Assembly: GCF_028209885.1 (NCBI RefSeq)
Contig: NZ_JAQLEM010000010.1
Coordinates: 1 to 64,000 of the forward strand
DNA length: 64,000 nt
Source: Collinsella aerofaciens
GTDB lineage: Bacteria > Actinomycetota > Coriobacteriia > Coriobacteriales > Coriobacteriaceae
Direction of reading: 5' to 3'
Below, in pieces: positions 41,302 through 49,895 of this stretch. A program made the translations under genes and the position numbers. Below the pieces are notes generated by a model that was not told the origin of the DNA, ran no database searches, and saw nothing but the letters and a program-made list of their open reading frames with translations. Numbering within the stretch: the stretch's first letter is position 1; each line of letters begins with the position of its first letter.

Positions 41302-43083
41302 ATGACGATCACCGAAATCGACGAGAAGTTCATGCGCGAGGCGCTGGCCGAGGCGCGCGCCGCCGCGGCAGTGGGCGAAGTCCCCATTGGTGCCGTAGTG
41401 GTGCGCGACGGTGAGATCGTCGCGCGGGCGCACAATCGGCGCGAACTCGACCAGGACCCTTCGGCTCATGCCGAGTTTGCGGCCGTGTGCGCCGCTGCCC
41501 AGGCGCTTGGCCGCTGGCGCCTTTTCGACTGTACGGTCTATGTGACGTTGGAACCCTGCTGCATGTGCGCGGGCCTTATGGTCAACGCGCGCGTGGGGCG
41601 CTGCGTGTATGGCGCGAGTGATGCCAAGGCGGGCGCGCTGGGTTCGCTGTATGACCTGAATGCCGATTCGCGCCTGAATCATCGGTTTAACGTGACGGCT
41701 GGGGTCCTGGCGGATGAATGCCGCGAGCTGCTGAGTAGCTATTTTGGCGGTCTGCGCGGAGCGGGTGGCAGCGGCTATGGCTGCGGTCCGAACCTTGAGG
41801 CGCATGCCGCCCACGCCGCGGCGCTTGCAGGTGCCGGTGAGGATGCTGGCATGGCGGTTGACTTTGGTCCTGCGTGCCGCCGACCCCGCCGTGTGCTGCT
41901 GGCGATTGATTCCTTTAAGGGCAGCGTGTCGAGTGCGCAGGCGGAGGCGGCGGTTGCCGAGGGCATGCGCCGTGTGTGGTCCGATGCCGAGGTGTGTGCA
42001 TTGCCGCTGGCAGATGGTGGCGAGGGAACGCTCGATGCCGTTGCCGCGTGCGGCGGTGAGATTGTGACCTGCGAGGTGGCAGGTCCCTTGGGCAAGCGCG
42101 CGTCTGCCCGGATGCTGGTTGATGTCGAGTGCGAGTCGGCTGTAATTGAGATGGCCGAGGCGGCCGGCATTGGGTATTCGCCTTGTACGGAGTCGGCGGC
42201 GTTGGCGGCCACAACCTATGGCGTGGGCGAGCTCATGCTTCGCGCGGTTCGCATGGGCGCAAAGACACTCTATATTGGTCTGGGCGGCAGTGCCACCAAC
42301 GACGGTGGCGCCGGCATGCTGCAGGCGCTGGGCGCGCGTGTGGTCGATGACCAGGGCTGCGATGTCGCCCCCGGTCTTGCCGGACTTGAGCGGGTGGCGA
42401 GCGTTGATTTGGCGCCAGCGCTTCGGGCTTTGGATGGCGCTCGTATTGTTGTGCTTTCGGATGTCGATAATCCGCTCGTAGGGCGTCGCGGCGCGCTTGC
42501 GGTGTTCGGCGGACAGAAGGGTCTGCCGGCGGATGATGCCGAGGCACTGAGCAGGTGCGACAGCTGGATGGTCGGCTACGGCCGCTTGCTCGATACAGCG
42601 ATTTTCGAGGCGCGGGCCCAAGGGTTGCTGCGCGTGCCCGAGGGTGCACGGACATTTGGCTCGGTGCTCGGCGTGCCCGGTGCGGGCGCTGCCGGTGGCT
42701 TGGGCGCGGCGTTGCTGGCGCTCGGTGCGGAGCTGCGCTCGGGTGTGGAGACGGTGCTCGATCTCGTGGGGTTTGACGAGCGCGTGCGCGATGCCGACCT
42801 GGTCATAACGGGTGAGGGCAATATGGATGAGCAGTCCTCCGCCGGTAAGGCGCCGGTGGGTGTGGCCCGTCGTGCGAAGCGATATGGCAAGCCGGTGATT
42901 GCTGTCGTGGGCGGTCGCGCTGATAACCTGGATGCGGTGTATGGGCAAGGCATCGACCTTGTACTGCCGATTTGCCGCAAACCCATGGGCCTGGAACAGG
43001 CACTCGATCCGCAAGAAGCCACAACCAACCTCATCTGCGCCGGCGAAGCGGCCGCTCGATCCTACGACCTTGGCCGTATCTAA
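41302..43083 (+). CDS. Fusion of tRNA adenosine deaminase (TadA) and glycerate kinase
   Basis: 593 residues, two enzymes in one frame. Residues 1-150 are TadA: zinc/catalytic HAEFAA and TLEPCCMCAGLM, with the C-terminal SLYDLNADSRLNHRF; TadA makes inosine 34 in tRNA-Arg(ACG). Residues 151-190 are a Gly/Ala-rich linker. Residues 193-593 are a GlxK-type glycerate 2-kinase: LLAIDSFKGSVSSAQAE, LPLADGGEGTLDA, YIGLGGSATNDGGAGML, VLSDVDNPLVG, LVITGEGNMDEQS and GKAPVGVARRAKR. The ATG at 41302 has AGGGAAGG upstream. No stop or frameshift interrupts the join. Both parts keep their key residues. Confidence 0.9.
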   Translation: MTITEIDEKFMREALAEARAAAAVGEVPIGAVVVRDGEIVARAHNRRELDQDPSAHAEFAAVCAAAQALGRWRLFDCTVYVTLEPCCMCAGLMVNARVGRCVYGASDAKAGALGSLYDLNADSRLNHRFNVTAGVLADECRELLSSYFGGLRGAGGSGYGCGPNLEAHAAHAAALAGAGEDAGMAVDFGPACRRPRRVLLAIDSFKGSVSSAQAEAAVAEGMRRVWSDAEVCALPLADGGEGTLDAVAACGGEIVTCEVAGPLGKRASARMLVDVECESAVIEMAEAAGIGYSPCTESAALAATTYGVGELMLRAVRMGAKTLYIGLGGSATNDGGAGMLQALGARVVDDQGCDVAPGLAGLERVASVDLAPALRALDGARIVVLSDVDNPLVGRRGALAVFGGQKGLPADDAEALSRCDSWMVGYGRLLDTAIFEARAQGLLRVPEGARTFGSVLGVPGAGAAGGLGAALLALGAELRSGVETVLDLVGFDERVRDADLVITGEGNMDEQSSAGKAPVGVARRAKRYGKPVIAVVGGRADNLDAVYGQGIDLVLPICRKPMGLEQALDPQEATTNLICAGEAAARSYDLGRI

Positions 43084-43100
43084 AACCCATCCCCTCGATA

Positions 43101-43167
43101 AGTTGCGGTGAAATACGGAGCGTTTTTGCCTTTAAGGGGCCAATTCAGTCCGTATTCCACCGCAACT
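43101..43167. repeat. AGTTGCGGTGAAATACGG inverted repeat, copy 1
   Basis: AGTTGCGGTGAAATACGG (43101-43118) and CCGTATTCCACCGCAACT (43150-43167), one mismatch that is a G-U pair in RNA. A second copy follows kdpE-like at 58806-58872; both lie just after a stop codon. Confidence 0.85.
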
Positions 43168-43235
43168 TCGAGAATGGCCATTCGAGGTTGGCCGCCTTGT
43201 GCCTTGGGTCGGACCGTTTGCCACGAAATGCGGCC

Positions 43236-43363
43236 ATCTACTACGTTAAACCGGCCACCTTCGACCATCCCGGAATTTGCAAAAACAAAACCGCAGGTAG
43301 AAAGCTTGCCGATTTTCGAAAAAGCCGGCTATGGTTGACCCTTGCGGCCTAAACGTAGTAGAT
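43236..43363. repeat. ATCTACTACGTT inverted repeat
   Basis: Perfect 12-bp arms at 43236-43247 and 43352-43363 enclose about 100 bases without a supportable gene. The inside shares GGAATTTGCAAAA-like sequence with the element near 63410. Confidence 0.6.
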
Positions 43364-43398
43364 AGGTCCTTTCTGTGGTGCGGCACCAAGCCGGTCAT

Positions 43399-43488
43399 TT
43401 TGGGATGGGACTATTTTGACTACTCATTGGCTGCTCTGGCAATCGGGCTGCAAAAGTAGTCAAAAAAGCTCCGTCCCAAATTAGCTAC
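43399..43488. repeat. TTTTGACTAC palindrome with GTCCC core
   Basis: 25-bp imperfect arms (43399-43423 and 43456-43480) with perfect inner TTTTGACTAC/GTAGTCAAAA. The right end CCGTCCCAAATTAGCTACC is identical to part of 30757-30776, showing that parts of different palindromes are exchanged. Confidence 0.7.
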
Positions 43489-43525
43489 CTTGCTCTGGCG
43501 GGCGGGAGCAGGTAAGATATACCGA

Positions 43526-43648
43526 GCGCCTAGCGCGTTCGATGGGTTCGGATGACGACATGTTCCGAATCTGGTCAGGTCCGGAAGGAAGCAGCCATAA
43601 GGAGCCTCTGTCGGGCATCCGAATCCATCGAACGCACGGGCGCTTTTT
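43526..43648 (+). ncRNA. ffs: Signal recognition particle RNA, small bacterial type
   Basis: The universal SRP domain-IV apical loop is present: GGTCAGGTCCGGAAGGAAG at 43573-43591 followed by CAGCC. Flanks pair into one long helix: GCGTTCGATGGGTTCGGATG against CATCCGAATCCATCGAACGC, closing with GCGCC/GGGCGC and a T5 run (43644-43648). The short form without an Alu domain is expected for actinobacteria. TAAGAT (43513-43518) is a plausible -10. Ends are set from the outer helix and may be a few bases off. Confidence 0.95.
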
Positions 43649-43661
43649 GGTGCCGCGACAT

Positions 43662-43756
43662 GGCCCGGCCGGCGGCGAGGTATTTGGTGTCTCGCTGGTC
43701 CTCGGCTGCGCCTGCGGGATCGCTCGACTACCAAATACCTCGTCACCGGCCGGGCC
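43662..43756. repeat. 27-bp-arm hairpin after the SRP RNA gene
   Basis: Arms 43662-43688 and 43730-43756 (start GGCCCGGCCGG, end GAGGTATTTGGT) match at 25 of 27 positions around a 41-nt loop. No ORF inside. Confidence 0.8.
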
Positions 43757-43899
43757 CCGTCGTCCAAAAATCACCCGTAAAGGCGCGTTTATCTAATTTA
43801 ATCTATCCCTTAAGGAACGCGGCTTGCTGGTGTTGTCTGGGCATTGATGGCTGCGTGGTTCAAGAGACGGCGGCATTACCATTTGTTTTTTTCAAGTAA

Positions 43900-43941
43900 A
43901 GAGGTCCGTTTCCCTGGGTTGGGGAAACGGGCCTCTTTTTG
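43900..43941. terminator. Strong stem-loop near the 3' end of the LAxTG protein gene
   Basis: AGAGGTCCGTTTCCC / GGGGAAACGGGCCTCT followed by T5; minus-strand flank is A-rich, so it can end the minus-strand gene. Confidence 0.8.
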
Positions 43942-43983
43942 TCTCTTGGCTTGTGGATTGGCGGAGACAATAACCGCTGGCAG

Positions 43984-45051
43984 CTATTTCGAGTTCTTGA
44001 TGCGGCGTGTGGCTGTGGCGGTTATTCCGAGGCCTGCGGCGGCGACTGCTGCGAGTGCGATTGCGCTCGGCGCTGCATCGCCCGTGTTCGCGAGCTTGCC
44101 GGCGGTCGTATCTGCTTGCTTGCCGCTGCTCGAGTTCGCCTGCTTGGTGGAGCTTGGTAGGGCGTCTTTGCCGGTTGCAGGTGAGGCAACGGGCGGTGTC
44201 GCCTCGGCGGGTTGCGTTGAGGCGGAGGGAGGCGTCGTCTCGGTCGGTTTCGTTATCTCGGGCGAGGTGGCCTTGTCTGCCGCGGCTTTCGCCTCTTCGT
44301 ATGCCTTGCAGGCGTCGTCATAGGCCGCTTGCGCTTTTTTCAAATTGTCGAGGAGCGCATCTCGCCAGGCTGTGAACCGGTCGATATCGGCTTTATATTT
44401 CTCTACAGCACGTTCACAGTCATTAACTCGTCTTTCCTCTCTTCTGAGGCGGTACTGGAACTCGCGGAGCTCCGTTTCGCAATAGTTTACGTGCGTTTTT
44501 GCCGATATGATCTCACTGTGCAACTGCTTTATTTGCTGTTTAACAGTTTCGACAAACTCCTCGTAGCCGAGTGCTTCGAGTGTCTTAAGCATCTCATGTT
44601 TCTTCTCTAATTCTGCCTGGAGCTCGCTTACCCGGTTGATGGCCCCGTCGTATTTGGCTTGGGCAGCATCGATGTCCGCTTGCATGGTGGGAAGGAGTTC
44701 CCTCCCTTCGGCGGCTTGCGCCGCCATCTTTTCGCGGTACTCTTGAAAACGGGTAATGTCATCATTGAATCTCGCAATTTTCTCGGGACTTGCGGCGTTT
44801 TTTGCGGCCTCGAGGTTTTTGAGCGCTTCCTGCATGGCTGCATACGCTTTTTCTTCTGCGGCGGCCGCGTCTTCTGTCTGCGGGGCGCCCGAATTGCCGT
44901 TGGCGGCGCTCGTCTGCGAAACGGCCGCACCGGTGGGGGCGCTGGTTTCTGCAGCGATCGCCGTTACGGGGGCGATTCCCGCGACAAGTGCCGCGGAAAG
45001 GGCGATGCCCACAGTTGCTCGTCTTGCTCTTCTTGCGAGAATGTCGTTCAT
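43984..45051 (-). CDS. LAxTG-anchored coiled-coil surface protein
   Basis: 355 residues. Signal peptide 1-33 (RRARRATVGIALSAALVAG ... ends AIAA). Residues 60-275 are predicted coiled coil with heptads (for example QAELEKKHEMLKTLEALG and RREERRVNDCERAVEKYKAD). Residues 276-318 are a Pro/Thr/Ser wall-spanning stretch. The C-terminus has sorting motif LANTG (residues 320-324), a hydrophobic helix and RRIKNSK. LAxTG is the motif used by sortase E-type enzymes of actinobacteria. The two Cys residues in the coil could form a disulfide. Likely a cell-wall-linked fibre or adhesin; no sortase is nearby. Confidence 0.87.
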   Translation of the reverse strand: MNDILARRARRATVGIALSAALVAGIAPVTAIAAETSAPTGAAVSQTSAANGNSGAPQTEDAAAAEEKAYAAMQEALKNLEAAKNAASPEKIARFNDDITRFQEYREKMAAQAAEGRELLPTMQADIDAAQAKYDGAINRVSELQAELEKKHEMLKTLEALGYEEFVETVKQQIKQLHSEIISAKTHVNYCETELREFQYRLRREERRVNDCERAVEKYKADIDRFTAWRDALLDNLKKAQAAYDDACKAYEEAKAAADKATSPEITKPTETTPPSASTQPAEATPPVASPATGKDALPSSTKQANSSSGKQADTTAGKLANTGDAAPSAIALAAVAAAGLGITATATRRIKNSK

Positions 45052-45070
45052 CTCGGCACCTCATTTCAAG

Positions 45071-45121
45071 GGTCGGCGACTAACTTGGTAGCACTAATGC
45101 AAGTATGCCAAGTGGTCGACC
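45071..45121. other. Inverted repeat between LAxTG gene and ABC pair 2
   Basis: GGTCG...CGACC with inner ACTTGG (45083-45088)/CCAAGT (45108-45113). It lies in the shared promoter region of two divergent genes and may be an operator; no other signal is clear in 45052-45262. Confidence 0.35.
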
Positions 45122-45262
45122 CGACACTGGCTGGGTGCGCGCCTCTCCGCTTCTTTGGAAACCGAATCCCATTAGAAATGACGAGTTGTTTACGCTTCTT
45201 TTGGGCTCACCGTACTATCATGATTCGGATTGAGTGTGAATGATGATAGGGAGCGCCTATAC

Positions 45263-47125
45263 ATGATTGAGCTGCTCAGGCGTTTTGGTGGTAAGTTTCG
45301 CCGGTATATGGTGATTGGCCCTGCGTGTAAGCTGATCGAAGTGATCTTTGACCTGCTGACGCCGCTGGTGATTGCCCAGATGATCGATAAGGGTATTGGC
45401 GCACACGATGTCAACGCCGTTATCCACTACGGCATGGTACTTGGCGCCATGGCTGTGATCGGCATCTCGTTTACGCTCGTCTGCCAAAAGATGGCGGCGC
45501 TCACCTCGCAGGGCATGGGCACCGATATCCGCGGTGCGCTCTACCAGCACATCAACAAGTTGAGCTATGCCGAACTCGACCGCTTTGGCACGCCGTCGCT
45601 TATCACCCGCATCACCAACGACGTCAACCAAGTGCAGCTTGCCGTGGCGCTGGGCGTGCGCATGCTCATCCGCTGGCCCTTCTTGGCGGTGGGCTCTATG
45701 TGCGCGGCCCTTGCCATCGACCTTAAGCTCGGCATGATCTTTTTGATTTGCACGCCCGCCATTGGCCTGGTGTTTTGGTTTGTCATGGCGCGCTGCATTC
45801 CGTACTACAAGCAGCTGCAGGCAAAGCTCGACCGCATCGCGCTCATTTGCCGCGAGGGGCTTTCGGGCGCCCGCGTGGTTCGCGCCTTTGTGCGCGAGGG
45901 CCACGAGCGTGAGCGTTTTGCCCAAGCCGCCGATGACCAGGCCAATACCGCCATCGCGGTGGGCAAGCTCTCGTCGGTTCTCAACCCCGTGACGTTTTTG
46001 GTGATGAACCTGGGTGTGTGCGCCATCCTGTGGGTGGGCGGCATTCAGGTCAACGCGGGCGAGCTCACGCAGGGCCAGGTCATGGCGTTTGTGAACTACA
46101 TGACGCAGACCCTGACCTCCATCGTGTACGTCGCCAACCTGGTCGTGGTCTTTACCAAGGCGAGCGCCAGTGCGTCACGTATCAACGAGGTGCTCAATTG
46201 CGTGCCGAGCATCACCGACGAGGATAACGAGCCGGTCGCACTGCCCCAGGCACCCGCGACGGACATCGACGCCCCGGTCTCCGCTCTGAGCTTTGACCAT
46301 GCGAGCTTTTCGTTTGGCGTGGGCGCCGCAAATGCCGTGAGCGATGTGACCCTGGAACTCCCGCTGTGCAAGACGCTTGGCATTATCGGCGGCACGGGCA
46401 GCGGCAAGTCCACGCTCGTCTCGCTTATCCCGCGCCTGTACGATGCGGGCACCGGCAGTGTGAGCGTGATGGGCTCCGACGTGCGCGCCTGGCCGCTCGA
46501 GCAGCTGCGCCGTGTGGTTGCGACCGTCCCGCAGCGCGCGTCGCTGGTGAGCGGCACCATCCGCAGCAACCTGACCTGGCGCGACGAGTCGGCAACCGAT
46601 GAAGAACTGTGGACGGCGCTCGATATGGCGCAGGCAAGCGAGTTCGTACACAACAAGCCACAGGGGCTCGACGCCCCGGTCGAGGCGGGCGGTAAGAACT
46701 TCAGCGGCGGCCAGCGCCAGCGCCTGACCATCGCGCGCGCCTTAGTGGGCACGCCGCAGGTTCTGATCATGGATGACTCCGCCTCGGCGCTCGATTTTAA
46801 GACCGACGCGGCGCTTCGCCATGCCATTCGCGAGCGCAGCGTGCGCGGTGCCGCCGAGGGCGGGCTGCCGCTGACGACCGTCATCGTGAGCCAGCGCGTC
46901 TCGACCGTGCGCGATGCCGACATGATCTGCGTGCTCGACCACGGCTCTGTCGCAGGCCTGGGCACGCACGATGAGCTGTACACGACCTGCCAGCTCTATC
47001 GCGAGATTTGCCAGTCGCAGCTTCGTCGCGAGGAGCTCGAGGGTCAGCAGGGGAGCGCGATGCCCGCGCCCGCCCCAGGCGCCCCGGCTGCCCCGGCATC
47101 CACTTGCGCAAAGGAGGGCTGCTAG
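45263..47125 (+). CDS. ABC exporter half-transporter, degenerate NBD (pair 2, subunit A)
   Basis: 620 residues: TMD (about 10-310) and NBD (about 340-575). Walker A GGTGSGKST and signature FSGGQRQRL are intact; Walker B ends LIMDDSASALD, with Asp for the catalytic Glu, and the switch residue is Gln (IVSQRVST). The Pro/Ala-rich C-terminal tail (APAPGAPAAPAS) is unusual. AGGGAG precedes the ATG at 45263, which gives the normal MIELLRRFGGKFRRY start. It abuts its partner without a gap. Confidence 0.9.
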   Translation: MIELLRRFGGKFRRYMVIGPACKLIEVIFDLLTPLVIAQMIDKGIGAHDVNAVIHYGMVLGAMAVIGISFTLVCQKMAALTSQGMGTDIRGALYQHINKLSYAELDRFGTPSLITRITNDVNQVQLAVALGVRMLIRWPFLAVGSMCAALAIDLKLGMIFLICTPAIGLVFWFVMARCIPYYKQLQAKLDRIALICREGLSGARVVRAFVREGHERERFAQAADDQANTAIAVGKLSSVLNPVTFLVMNLGVCAILWVGGIQVNAGELTQGQVMAFVNYMTQTLTSIVYVANLVVVFTKASASASRINEVLNCVPSITDEDNEPVALPQAPATDIDAPVSALSFDHASFSFGVGAANAVSDVTLELPLCKTLGIIGGTGSGKSTLVSLIPRLYDAGTGSVSVMGSDVRAWPLEQLRRVVATVPQRASLVSGTIRSNLTWRDESATDEELWTALDMAQASEFVHNKPQGLDAPVEAGGKNFSGGQRQRLTIARALVGTPQVLIMDDSASALDFKTDAALRHAIRERSVRGAAEGGLPLTTVIVSQRVSTVRDADMICVLDHGSVAGLGTHDELYTTCQLYREICQSQLRREELEGQQGSAMPAPAPGAPAAPASTCAKEGC

Positions 47126-48985
47126 ATGAATCCGTATACTTCTTCCGGTTCGGTCGCCACGATGACGGCCAACGTGTCCGGCAACGATAACCTCAGCGAC
47201 CTGGGCGACGGTCCGCGCCAGCCCGGCGACCCCGAGCGCTACCCCGTGGGCGCGGTAACTCGCCGCCTGCTGGGCTACGTCCGTCCGCATCGCATTTCGT
47301 TTACGGCGTCGTTTGTGAGCGCCGCCATCTCGGTGATCTTGCAGCTCTATACGCCCATCCTCATTGGCGAGGGCATCGACCTCATCGTTACCGCCGGGCA
47401 GGTGGACTTCGGGTCGCTGCTGCCGCTCGTTACCAAGCTCGCGATTGTCGTGGTGGGTGCGGCGGCCTTTCAGTGGCTGCAGGGCTACTGCGTCAACCGT
47501 CTGTCCTACGAGACGGTGCGCGACATGCGCGTGGAGGCGAGCGACAAGCTCAGCCGCATGCCGCTTAGCTTTATCGACGGCCATGCCCACGGCGACCTCA
47601 TGAGCCGTGTGGTCAACGACGTCGATCAGGTGGGTGACGGCCTGCTGCAGGGCTTTACGCAGCTCTTCACCGGCGTCATCACCATCGTGGGCACGCTCGC
47701 GTTTATGCTCTCCATTAACCTGACCATGACGCTCGTGGTGGTGCTCGTCACGCCGCTTTCCATTTTTGCAGCCGGCGCCATCGCCAAGCTCTCCAATAAG
47801 AGCTTCACTGCTCAACAGCGCATCCAGGGCCAACTCGGCGGTCATATCGAGGAGTATGTGGGCGAGCAAAAGCTCGTGGACGCCTTCGCCTACGGCCCGC
47901 ACGCTCAACAGCGCTTTGATGTCCTCAACGCCGAGCTCTATACGGCGGGCGAGCGCGCGCAGTTTATGGGTTCGCTTTCTAACCCCGGCACGCGCTTTAT
48001 CAACAACATCATCTATGCCGTGGTCGCCGTGATTGGCTGCGTGGGCGTGATCACGGGCGTGCCCGCTGCGCTCACGGTGGGCGGCGTGCAGATTTTCCTG
48101 TCCTATGCCAACCAGTACACCAAGCCGTTCAACGAGGTCACCAACGTCATTACGCAGATCCAGACCGCATACGCCTCGGCGCGCCGCATGTTCGCGTTGC
48201 TCGATGCACGCGAGCAGGAGCCCGACGCTGTGGATGCCATTGAGCTCGCCGCCCCGAAGGGCGAGGTTTCGTTTGAGCATGTGGACTTTAGCTATGTGCC
48301 CGACCGCAAACTGCTGCAGGATATCTGCATCGAGGCCAAGCCCGGCATGCGCTTTGCCCTGGTCGGCCCCACGGGCTGCGGAAAGACGACGCTCATCAAC
48401 CTGCTGCTGCGCTTTTACGATATCGATGCCGGCCGCATCGCGGTCGATGGCAAGGCTTCGCGTGACTACACGCGCGCAAGCCTGCGTTGTGCCTTTGGCA
48501 TGGTGCTGCAGGACACTTGGCTGTTCGAGGGCACGGTAGCGGACAACATTGCTTACGGTTGCCCAGGCGCCACACGCGAGCAGGTTATCGAGGCGGCCAA
48601 GCGCGCGCATGCACACAAGTTTATCGTGCAGCTGCCAGGCGGCTACGATACGGTGATCGGCGAGGACGGCGGCACGTTTAGCCAAGGTCAAAAACAGCTG
48701 CTGTGCATCGCGCGCGTCATGCTCACCGATCCGGCGATTCTGCTGCTGGACGAGGCAACGTCGAGCATCGATACGCGTACCGAGCTGCAGGTGCAGGCGG
48801 CATTCGACGAGCTCATGGCTGGCCGCACAAGCTTTGTCGTGGCGCACCGCCTGAGCACCATCCGCAACGCCGACTGCATTCTGGTGATGCGCGACGGCGA
48901 GATTATCGAGCGCGGCACGCACGACGAGCTGCTAGCGGCAGGCGGCTTCTACGCCGAACTCTACCGCAGCCAGTTCGCCCAGTGA
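47126..48985 (+). CDS. ABC exporter half-transporter, catalytic NBD (pair 2, subunit B)
   Basis: 619 residues. A 40-residue polar N-terminus, then TMD and NBD. Walker A GPTGCGKTT, Walker B LLLDEATSSID and switch VAHRLST are catalytic, while the signature is FSQGQKQLL. With subunit A it gives one consensus and one degenerate site, the same arrangement as pair 1. The ATG follows the stop of subunit A directly, with AAAGGAGG inside that gene's end. Paralogous to the 32.5-36.3 kb pair, but no MarR gene precedes it. Confidence 0.9.
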   Translation: MNPYTSSGSVATMTANVSGNDNLSDLGDGPRQPGDPERYPVGAVTRRLLGYVRPHRISFTASFVSAAISVILQLYTPILIGEGIDLIVTAGQVDFGSLLPLVTKLAIVVVGAAAFQWLQGYCVNRLSYETVRDMRVEASDKLSRMPLSFIDGHAHGDLMSRVVNDVDQVGDGLLQGFTQLFTGVITIVGTLAFMLSINLTMTLVVVLVTPLSIFAAGAIAKLSNKSFTAQQRIQGQLGGHIEEYVGEQKLVDAFAYGPHAQQRFDVLNAELYTAGERAQFMGSLSNPGTRFINNIIYAVVAVIGCVGVITGVPAALTVGGVQIFLSYANQYTKPFNEVTNVITQIQTAYASARRMFALLDAREQEPDAVDAIELAAPKGEVSFEHVDFSYVPDRKLLQDICIEAKPGMRFALVGPTGCGKTTLINLLLRFYDIDAGRIAVDGKASRDYTRASLRCAFGMVLQDTWLFEGTVADNIAYGCPGATREQVIEAAKRAHAHKFIVQLPGGYDTVIGEDGGTFSQGQKQLLCIARVMLTDPAILLLDEATSSIDTRTELQVQAAFDELMAGRTSFVVAHRLSTIRNADCILVMRDGEIIERGTHDELLAAGGFYAELYRSQFAQ

Positions 48986-49106
48986 GGAAGCCCGTGGGGC
49001 AAATTAATCAATCGACAGACGGTGGTTTACATCTGTCACGTTAGTACTAAGATATTCATCTAATAAATTGCATTAGTGGCTTTAGTTTTGGGGGAAACGA
49101 GGCAAC

Positions 49107-49664
49107 GTGACTATGACGTGCTCTTTGGTGGTTAACAGCAAGAGCGGTAATACCAGGATGGTTTCGGGCGCGATCAAGCGCGCTCTGCAGGCTGCGGGCG
49201 TTGAATTCGTCCATGCCGCGGCGTTGAGCGACGATGCGGATGCAGATCAGGTTGCGCTCGAGGCGCAGGGCGCCTGCGCGGCCGACACGGTGCTCGTTGG
49301 CTTTTGGTGCGACAAGGGCGCGTGCACGCCTTCGGTTGCCGCGCTGCTCTCCGCTCTGCACGGCAAGCGCGTTTTCCTCTTTGGTACCTGCGGTTTTGGC
49401 GCTGACCAGAGCTATTACCAGCAGATTATCGACCGCGTAACTTCCAATTTGGCTGGGGATGCCGAGCTTGTAGGCTGGGCGATGTGCCAGGGTAAAATGG
49501 GCCCCGCGGTCAAGCAACGCTACGAGGCCATGCTCGAGCAAGATCCCGACAACGCCCGATTTAAGATGCTGCTCGACAACTGGGTTGCCGCGAAGGATCA
49601 CCCCACCAAGGAGGACCTGGACAACATGGCCGCAGCCGCCAAGAAGGCCGTGCTGGGGGAGTAG
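49107..49664 (+). CDS. Flavodoxin-fold protein
   Basis: 185 residues. N-terminal SLVVNSKSGNTRMVSGAI fits the FMN phosphate-binding loop of flavodoxins (S/T-x-T/S-G-N-T). VLVGFWCDKGACTPSV, VFLFGTCGFGADQSYYQQII and the helical C-terminus are typical of the flavodoxin-like 'flavodoxin family protein' group in gut anaerobes. Probably carries FMN and shuttles electrons. Start could be GTG 49107 or ATG 49113, since GAGG lies at 49099-49102. The 830 bases downstream hold only the hairpin array. Confidence 0.82.
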   Translation: MTMTCSLVVNSKSGNTRMVSGAIKRALQAAGVEFVHAAALSDDADADQVALEAQGACAADTVLVGFWCDKGACTPSVAALLSALHGKRVFLFGTCGFGADQSYYQQIIDRVTSNLAGDAELVGWAMCQGKMGPAVKQRYEAMLEQDPDNARFKMLLDNWVAAKDHPTKEDLDNMAAAAKKAVLGE

Positions 49665-49706
49665 CTCCCATCGCTGACGGCGGTCGGTCCATCTTTCTAA
49701 ATGAAA

Positions 49707-49835
49707 CGTCCTCCCGGGCGTCGGGGCACGAAGTTCCCTGCTCTACAGTCCTGCGCAAGACGAAGGCCACATTAAGTGGCCTTCTTTGCGTGCGGAACTC
49801 GCGATGAACTTCGTGCCCCGCCGTCCGGGAGGACG
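49707..49835. repeat. Long-hairpin element, copy C (inverted)
   Basis: Outer arms 49707-49736 and 49806-49835, 28 of 30 complementary (begin CGTCCTCCCGGGCG). The core is the reverse complement of that in copies A and B: GCTCTACAGTCCTGCGCAAG, an inner GAAGGCCAC-TTAA-type hairpin, then TTTGCGTGCGGAACTCGCGAT. It is the left boundary of the stem-loop array. Confidence 0.88.
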
Positions 49836-49895
49836 CCTCTTTATTGATGGGAGGCCTGATAGGTCGATGGTTCCGTGCCCGGATGCGTCCAAAGT

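Noticed and set aside
46742..48922. Minus-strand open frame of 726 codons opposite the second ABC exporter
   Set aside because: Same antisense effect; the plus strand has complete ABC motifs.
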